A stretch of 13,732 bases of DNA from Byssochlamys sp. IMV 00236 (lineage: Eukaryota; Ascomycota; Eurotiomycetes; Eurotiales; Thermoascaceae), in contig MSJH02000337.1 of NCBI GenBank assembly GCA_001931875.2, positions 1 to 13,732 on the forward strand, written 5' to 3'. Each line of letters starts with the position of its first letter. The first letter of the stretch is position 1. The notes under the pieces were generated by a model, which worked only from the letters and a program-made list of their open reading frames with translations, ran no database searches and had not been told where the DNA came from. A program made the position numbers and the translations under genes. Of this stretch, positions 10,064 through 13,732 are shown in pieces.

Positions 10064-10992
10064 TTATTTCTTCAATATTATCTTGACTCTTTGCTTATTT
10101 ACAACCTTTACTCTAGGATAAAGTAGTCCATTATACAATTTTGTAAAGACTTTACTTTTGATTAGCCGTTCATCACTGTACGTAAGCAATAGCTCAACCA
10201 GTAAGCGTTTAGCTTTCGATGACTTTCTACTTGTAGAATCCTTGAATTTTTTGATATCTTGGAGTTTCAGCAAGATTTGTTCAGTATCAGCCTTTTCTTC
10301 GAAGCCCAGATCTTTCCAATAGTGGATGTTATTCAGCATATCTCTTAAATTATTTATTTCATGGAACGAAATAGCCTTGTGAGCTGCCAAGTATATTAAC
10401 TTTGAGCAAATAGAAAGATATCCAGCAGGCTCAGTTTCATAGAACTTCAAAGGCAGTGGTGTGTGGAAGTTCTTTTCAATATAGACTGCTGATTTGAAGC
10501 ACCAGGGCTTCAAACTTCCGTTCTTACTATAGTCGCGAAGCATCCTTATGCAAGGTTCTGTTTCCACGGCCATTATTGGCGAAAACAAAATAAACATGTC
10601 ATCTTTGGCCATTATTGCGGGAACAGTGACACCAAGGAGCGCATCTAACTTTGATTTATCTTTTGCAAGATGACTAAGCCCACTAGTGGCAATGATTTCA
10701 ATGTTGCGATATAGAAACCGCAGTTCATACCACGATCCTCCTTTGTCATTAGTGTAATTTTTCATGCTGATGGTTAGCATTTTAGGATGCTCGTCGAATT
10801 TTGTTACAATAGCAACATCATCCAAGCTTTTGTCTTTAACATATGCTTCAATCTGTGTGATGAAAACCCAATCATTTTTTTGATTTATAACAATAGAGTG
10901 AATCAGCAAGTCTTTTAGCTGTAAAATAAAAAGATCAACTGTACCTTTGCTGATGGATATGTCTTCATGTAGAGGGGTCCTGTTGTATTCAG
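10064..10992 (-). CDS. Unrecognised protein, 3' exon or remnant (5' end unresolved)
   Basis: A long open frame ends at TAA 10066-10064 and stays open upstream to 11017, yet its first ATG-type start is unclear; no ATG occurs in the upstream 30-40 codons. A possible acceptor CCATAG ends at 10993, giving about 308 codons from 10992. The product is a mixed alpha/beta-looking, Lys-rich soluble protein with no motif I can name; landmarks are SWYELRFLY, IRMLRDYSKNGSLKPWC, YETEPAGYLSICSKLIYLAAHKA and a basic tail (about 50 residues, rich in Lys/Arg). The regular codon structure indicates real coding history. Upstream, in the same frame, is an Asn/Ser-rich stretch broken by stops (11314-11069). It may be a 5'-truncated member of a lineage-specific family, or a gene whose first exon I cannot place. 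Confidence 0.5.
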
Positions 10993-11068
10993 CTATGGTT
11001 GTTATTGAAAAAAGCCATTAAGTCGATAACATTTTTTATAAAAAGAAAAGCTGAATGTTGTTAAATTA

Positions 11069-11314
11069 AATGCGTAAGCGTTTTATAGGGGTAAAGAATC
11101 TGTGGCTGCCATTTATATTATTGTCGTCATTGACATTATTTGTGCTTATGATACTATTGTTATACTAGTAGCTACTATAGTTATTATAGGTATTCTTATC
11201 AGATGCGATAGGGGAATGTAAAGTAGAATGTATGCTCTACTGCAAGATTATACTCGAGTCATTATAATGATGCATATCAAACACGCCAGGTCCAATCGAT
11301 GACAGTCTTATAAT
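11069..11314 (-). pseudogene. Asn/Ser-rich reading frame with two amber stops, probable decayed 5' part
   Basis: On the minus strand, one frame (the same as the 10064-10992 gene) reads as Asn/Ser/Tyr/His-rich protein with only TAG stops at 11239-11237 and 11167-11165 before a TAA at 11068-11066. Segments: 25 codons ending NDSSIILQ, 23 codons with HSPIASDKNTYNNYSS, and 32 codons with NNVNDDNNINGSHRFF and TPIKRLRI. Two more TAA codons (11038-11036, 11020-11018) follow before the downstream frame opens. A TATA-like TATATAAAG lies at 11403-11395 on the same strand. Short introns cannot easily remove the stops: the spacing is too small and few GT donors exist. AT-rich DNA can by chance encode Asn-rich peptides, so this stays tentative. 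Confidence 0.3.
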
Positions 11315-11516
11315 TTAATGGGATTTCAGGAAGTTTTACGAACAAAATTCTCGGTAAAAAACTTGAAGGATATTCCATAGCATGCTTTATTCTACTTTAT
11401 ATACTGTACGAAATCCCATGTGGAAAGTGCATATATTCTTTCATTTCTGTTGTATGAAAATTTTCATAAAGTGTAGGAAAAGTTTTCGAAAAAGGTGTAT
11501 ATGTCATGCATAAGCG

Positions 11517-12719
11517 TTATGCTTGCACAATTTGTTTATTATCATTTTGCCTTTGGTTCGACTTTTTCTTCTTTCCAACAAATTTAGGCGCACTATCTCC
11601 TTTTAATAATGGGTTATTTGCATATGTTCCTGCAGAAAATGCATCTCTTCCTCGTCTTGTAGAAGGTGTCATGGGTTCTTCATCATCTGAAGAAGACGAT
11701 GATGACGCTGAATCTATATTCTCTACAATGACTTGCTTTGATTTACTATCAATTGTCATCACTTTCCGTTTTGAACCCTCTGCTTTTTCAGACTGCTGTT
11801 TCCCGGATTTTCTTGTGTTGTCATCAAACAAATACATCTGTGAAAACAGTTCTCCATTGACCCTTGCCGCGTATCCAATAGATGCCGTCTCTTGTTTCTG
11901 TGGTTGATTCTGTTCAGCGCGTTTCCGTTTCGCTTCTGCAATCAACGCAGCTTCTTGATCAGAAGAAAGTATAGGCAAATGACAAAAAGTGCACGGACCC
12001 ACGCCTTCTGCAACACATATGATCTTTCCACAGTTCAAGCAGTTGGGTGCAACCATCAACAGTTCGTGCTTGGTTGCCTGGCATTGGCACGGTTTTCTCT
12101 TTTTGGTATCTGTTTTGATATTTAATTCCTTTAAGGCAGTTTCCAGTGTCATCTCTTTCTTCTTCTTTTTTTCCTGTTTTGGTTTATCTGTCAAAATGGC
12201 TGCGGATCGAAGATCGTTGTTGGATTTGTTTTTCTTTTTTGATTTTCGTAAGCTAAAGTAGATTTAGTATCCTGTCTAACTGCTTTTTCTTATTTACTTT
12301 GAAAAGTATTCCTCTTCCTTCTTGTGATGAACACTGATATTGACAGGCCATAGTGTCTCTTGAGGTTGCTGTGTAGCTGGCAAATCGGGAAAAGACTCTG
12401 GAGTGGGTGTATCCATACGGTTATTGCTACCACTAGCAACCACGGTAGTCGTGTTCTGTCGTTTCTCGGGATGAAATCGACGTTCTGTGAATTCTTCAAT
12501 AAATTTTAAAGCATCTTCACTTAGTCCAACCATTTCCTATCCATAATGAATATGATATTCAATATTTATTTTCTCCCTTTTTACCATAAGGCGTTCACCA
12601 AAAGCTTCTGGCGTTTGTGTTGACATAAGATATGGGAGCACTTGTGAACGAATTGTTTCTGGGTCAAAGCCCAAGAAGACGCTCAGCTTGTCTTGTGCCC
12701 AAGTATCAAGTGTTGACAT
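11517..12719 (-). CDS. RQT4: Rqt4 / TRIP4 (ASC-1) C2HC5 zinc-finger protein
   Basis: Exons 12719-12585, 12536-12298 and 12252-11517 give 369 codons plus TAA; introns are 48 and 45 nt. The N-terminal helical region (about 1-65, WAQDKLSVFLGFD ... LSEDALKFIEEFTERR) resembles the start of TRIP4. A Ser/Thr/Pro linker and a Lys-rich stretch (KKSKKKNK, about 128-135; EKKKKKE, about 152-158) follow. The hallmark C2HC5 zinc finger has Cys180, Cys182, His187, Cys196, Cys199, Cys204, Cys212 and Cys215, all eight ligands present. After it come a basic helix, an acidic Ser run (SASSSSSSDDEE), a likely CK2 target, and a basic tail. Yeast Rqt4 and human TRIP4 belong to the RQT/ASC-1 complex that splits collided ribosomes, where the zinc finger contacts ubiquitin. 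The protein lacks the ASCH domain of animal TRIP4, as in yeast. The start is the first ATG before the family region. Confidence 0.92.
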
Positions 12720-12872
12720 ATAAAATAGGATAAAGTAAAGAGAGAAGCTTTATGATCATATTTGCTTAAGTAAATCCATTCCCAGATTAAATAAATAGTC
12801 ACAACAAGCTGCGGCAGAACACAAAGAGGGTCTTACTGTCCCCTAAGATGGATGCTGTCGAGCGATATGTCA

Positions 12873-12896
12873 TTGTTGTTTTTGGAAAAACAACAA
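12873..12896. repeat. Perfect 11-bp hairpin with 2-nt centre
   Basis: TTGTTGTTTTT (12873-12883) is the reverse complement of AAAAACAACAA (12886-12896) around a central GG. As a DNA palindrome it may be a protein-binding site or a foldback relic; as RNA the 2-nt loop would cost at least one base pair. Confidence 0.65.
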
Positions 12897-12924
12897 GAGA
12901 AAGAAGCATTGAAACCGCCAAAGA

Positions 12925-13027
12925 TACAGTGTTTCCAACGAGCAATGTTGTATAATTCGAAAATTCATAATACAAAATATACAAAATAAGACATTTTGGG
13001 ACGGCATTGCTTGTTGGAAGCACTGTA
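12925..13027. repeat. 23-bp inverted repeat pair (21/23 match), 103 bp overall
   Basis: The arm at 12925-12947 (TACAGTGTTTCCAACGAGCA...) and the arm at 13005-13027 pair with two mismatches over 23 bp around a 57-nt AT-rich centre. Pairing stops sharply at both ends. The form suits a small foldback or miniature inverted-repeat element, or a structured RNA. No clear target-site duplication is visible next to the arms. Confidence 0.65.
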
Positions 13028-13141
13028 CATTTGTTAAAATAAGCTGTCAAAATATAAATTATACCAATTAATGCTACTATATCTTCAGTTTATCCTACAT
13101 GATGGCTTATCTCTTTATGCCATGTTTCTCAGGACAACACC

Positions 13142-13171
13142 CTCTGTTGGACAAAATTTGGTCCAAGAGAG
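13142..13171. promoter_or_regulatory. Dyad in the uS12 promoter
   Basis: CTCTGTTGGAC (13142-13152) and GTCCAAGAGAG (13161-13171) pair with one mismatch around AAAATTTG. It lies about 140 bp upstream of the uS12 start, a suitable place for a transcription-factor site; no known factor is assigned. Confidence 0.4.
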
Positions 13172-13310
13172 TGAATGGTCCGAGTATGCGCAGCGTTCAT
13201 TCGCTGAGTTTAAATAAACGGAAATCCAGTGTGAGCAAGTAGGAGGAAGCCCAAAAGGAAGAGCCAAGCTGGCAAATGGATTGTTCTTTCCTTTTTTATC
13301 AGATTTCATC

Positions 13311-13732
13311 ATGGGTAAGATCATCTACAAAACATACATATAGAGAGAGAAGGGAGGGGTAAAGAGATGGATGAATGGATGGATGGAAGAAATACATATA
13401 TATATAGATATAAAGTGGATTGCACAAACCAGCTTAAAAAAAAGAATGATGAGAGAGAGAGAGAGAATTTGACATGCTGAATGGAACCGTCATTAACAAC
13501 ACAATTTGTAGGTAAGGGACAACCTAGAGGTTTGAACGCTGCTCGTAAGCTTCGTATTCACCGTCGTGATCAACGTTGGGCCGATAAACAATACAAGAAG
13601 AGAGCCCTTGGAACCGCCTACCGCTCATCTCCTTTCGGTGGTTCTTCTCACGCCAAGGGTATTGTTCTCGAAAAGATTGGTGTCGAAGCCAAGCAACCTA
13701 ACTCTGCCATTCGTAAGTGTGTTCGTGTTCAA
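13311..13732 (+). CDS. RPS23: 40S ribosomal protein uS12 (S23), 5' part (partial at right edge)
   Basis: Exon 1 is only ATGG (13311-13314); after a 197-nt intron with a GTAAGA donor and a CATTAACAAC branch region, exon 2 runs from 13512 to the window end in frame, giving 75 codons. The sequence starts [15 protein letters not shown] and contains [40 protein letters not shown] and [14 protein letters not shown], all conserved uS12 signatures. The protein lies at the decoding centre of the small subunit and supports translational accuracy. Pro64 in KQPNSAIRK is the residue hydroxylated by the Tpa1/OGFOD1 family in yeast and human. About 70 C-terminal residues lie beyond the window. The tiny first exon is normal for this gene family in fungi; the splice is supported by restoring the MGKG start. 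Confidence 0.96.
13367..13387. repeat. ATGG-type tetranucleotide repeat in uS12 intron
   Basis: Five GATGGAT-like units with one substitution lie in uS12 intron 1, followed by an AT run at about 13394-13405. Together they lengthen this intron compared with the usual 50 nt. Confidence 0.6.
13451..13466. repeat. (GA)8 microsatellite in uS12 intron
   Basis: Eight GA units in intron 1, about 45 bp before the acceptor and upstream of the branch-like TTAAC. A shorter GA run lies at about 13343-13350. Confidence 0.85.

Larger units (their letters stand above)
12720..13310. promoter_or_regulatory. Divergent spacer, RQT4 / uS12, with several inverted repeats
   Basis: 591 bp without a supported gene. 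It should contain the RQT4 promoter (minus) and the uS12 promoter (plus). It holds an 11-bp hairpin (12873-12896), a 23-bp imperfect inverted repeat pair (12925-13027) and a dyad (13142-13171), each listed. A TATA-like TTTAAATAAA is at about 13209-13218, roughly 95 bp before the uS12 start, and a pyrimidine-rich stretch (13282-13300) directly precedes the start, as for other genes here. Confidence 0.5.

Noticed and set aside
10919..10946. A 26-nt intron-like segment (GTACAG...TTTTACAG) in the gene at 10064-10992, giving a start at an ATG near 10968
   Set aside because: 26 nt is too short for a spliceosomal intron here, and the main frame is open straight through it.
11506..11907. 133-codon plus-strand frame opposite RQT4
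   Set aside because: It is the antisense shadow of the RQT4 last exon; the minus strand carries the complete C2HC5 protein.
12799..13050. 83-codon minus-strand frame in the RQT4/uS12 spacer
   Set aside because: It spans the foldback element and has AT-driven composition without family features.
13446..13481. Box C-like ATGATGA and box D-like CTGA in the uS12 intron as a C/D snoRNA
   Set aside because: The boxes are only about 25 nt apart with a GA repeat between, too short for a guide RNA, and there is no terminal stem.

Overview
This is nuclear DNA from a fungus, most likely an early-diverging filamentous lineage such as Mucoromycota/Mucorales. Reasons: universal eukaryotic genes split by many short introns (45-60 nt, GT...AG, often with a TTAAC or CTAAT branch-like site), CT-rich leaders before start codons, AT-rich spacers with A/T/GA/CA microsatellites, and very tight gene spacing. 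The exact genus cannot be fixed from this window. No bacterial, plasmid or viral gene was seen. All splice models are read by eye from splice signals, frame and family similarity.

Layout, left to right: (1) minus strand, 5' part of NADH-cytochrome b5 reductase (CBR1), running off the left edge inside an intron; (2) plus strand, a seven-exon coiled-coil protein of unknown function (1195-2772); (3) a spacer with a striking hairpin (3162-3234); (4) plus strand, an intronless single-BRCT protein (3349-4275), followed 78 bp later by (5) an unrecognised intronless protein (4354-5175); (6) minus strand, ribosomal protein uL13 (RPL13A; yeast Rpl16), three exons (6031-5202), divergent from (7) CTP synthase, plus strand, two exons (6258-8007); (8) minus strand, a tandem AAA+ ATPase of the AFG2/SPATA5 type with a degenerate first AAA module and no visible N domain (9834-8155); (9) minus strand, an unrecognised protein body (about 10992-10064) preceded in the same frame by a stop-riddled, Asn/Ser-rich stretch that looks like a decayed 5' part (11314-11069); (10) minus strand, the C2HC5 zinc-finger protein Rqt4/TRIP4 (ASC-1), three exons (12719-11517); (11) a spacer with inverted repeats; (12) plus strand, the start of ribosomal protein uS12 (RPS23), leaving the window at the right edge.

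Together this is mostly a housekeeping block. Four of the recognisable genes concern ribosomes: uL13 and uS12 are structural proteins, the AFG2-type ATPase belongs to a family that works in 60S maturation, and Rqt4/TRIP4 belongs to the complex that splits collided ribosomes. CTP synthase makes a nucleotide and CBR1 supplies electrons to membrane lipid desaturases and sterol enzymes. I see no evidence for a defence island, biosynthetic cluster or other new multi-gene system. The less ordinary items are the N-domain-less AFG2-like ATPase, the decayed gene at 10.1-11.3 kb, an inverted repeat inside the uL13 intron that loops out its CA repeat, the hairpin at 3.2 kb, and the nearly abutting convergent 3' ends at 5.17 kb.
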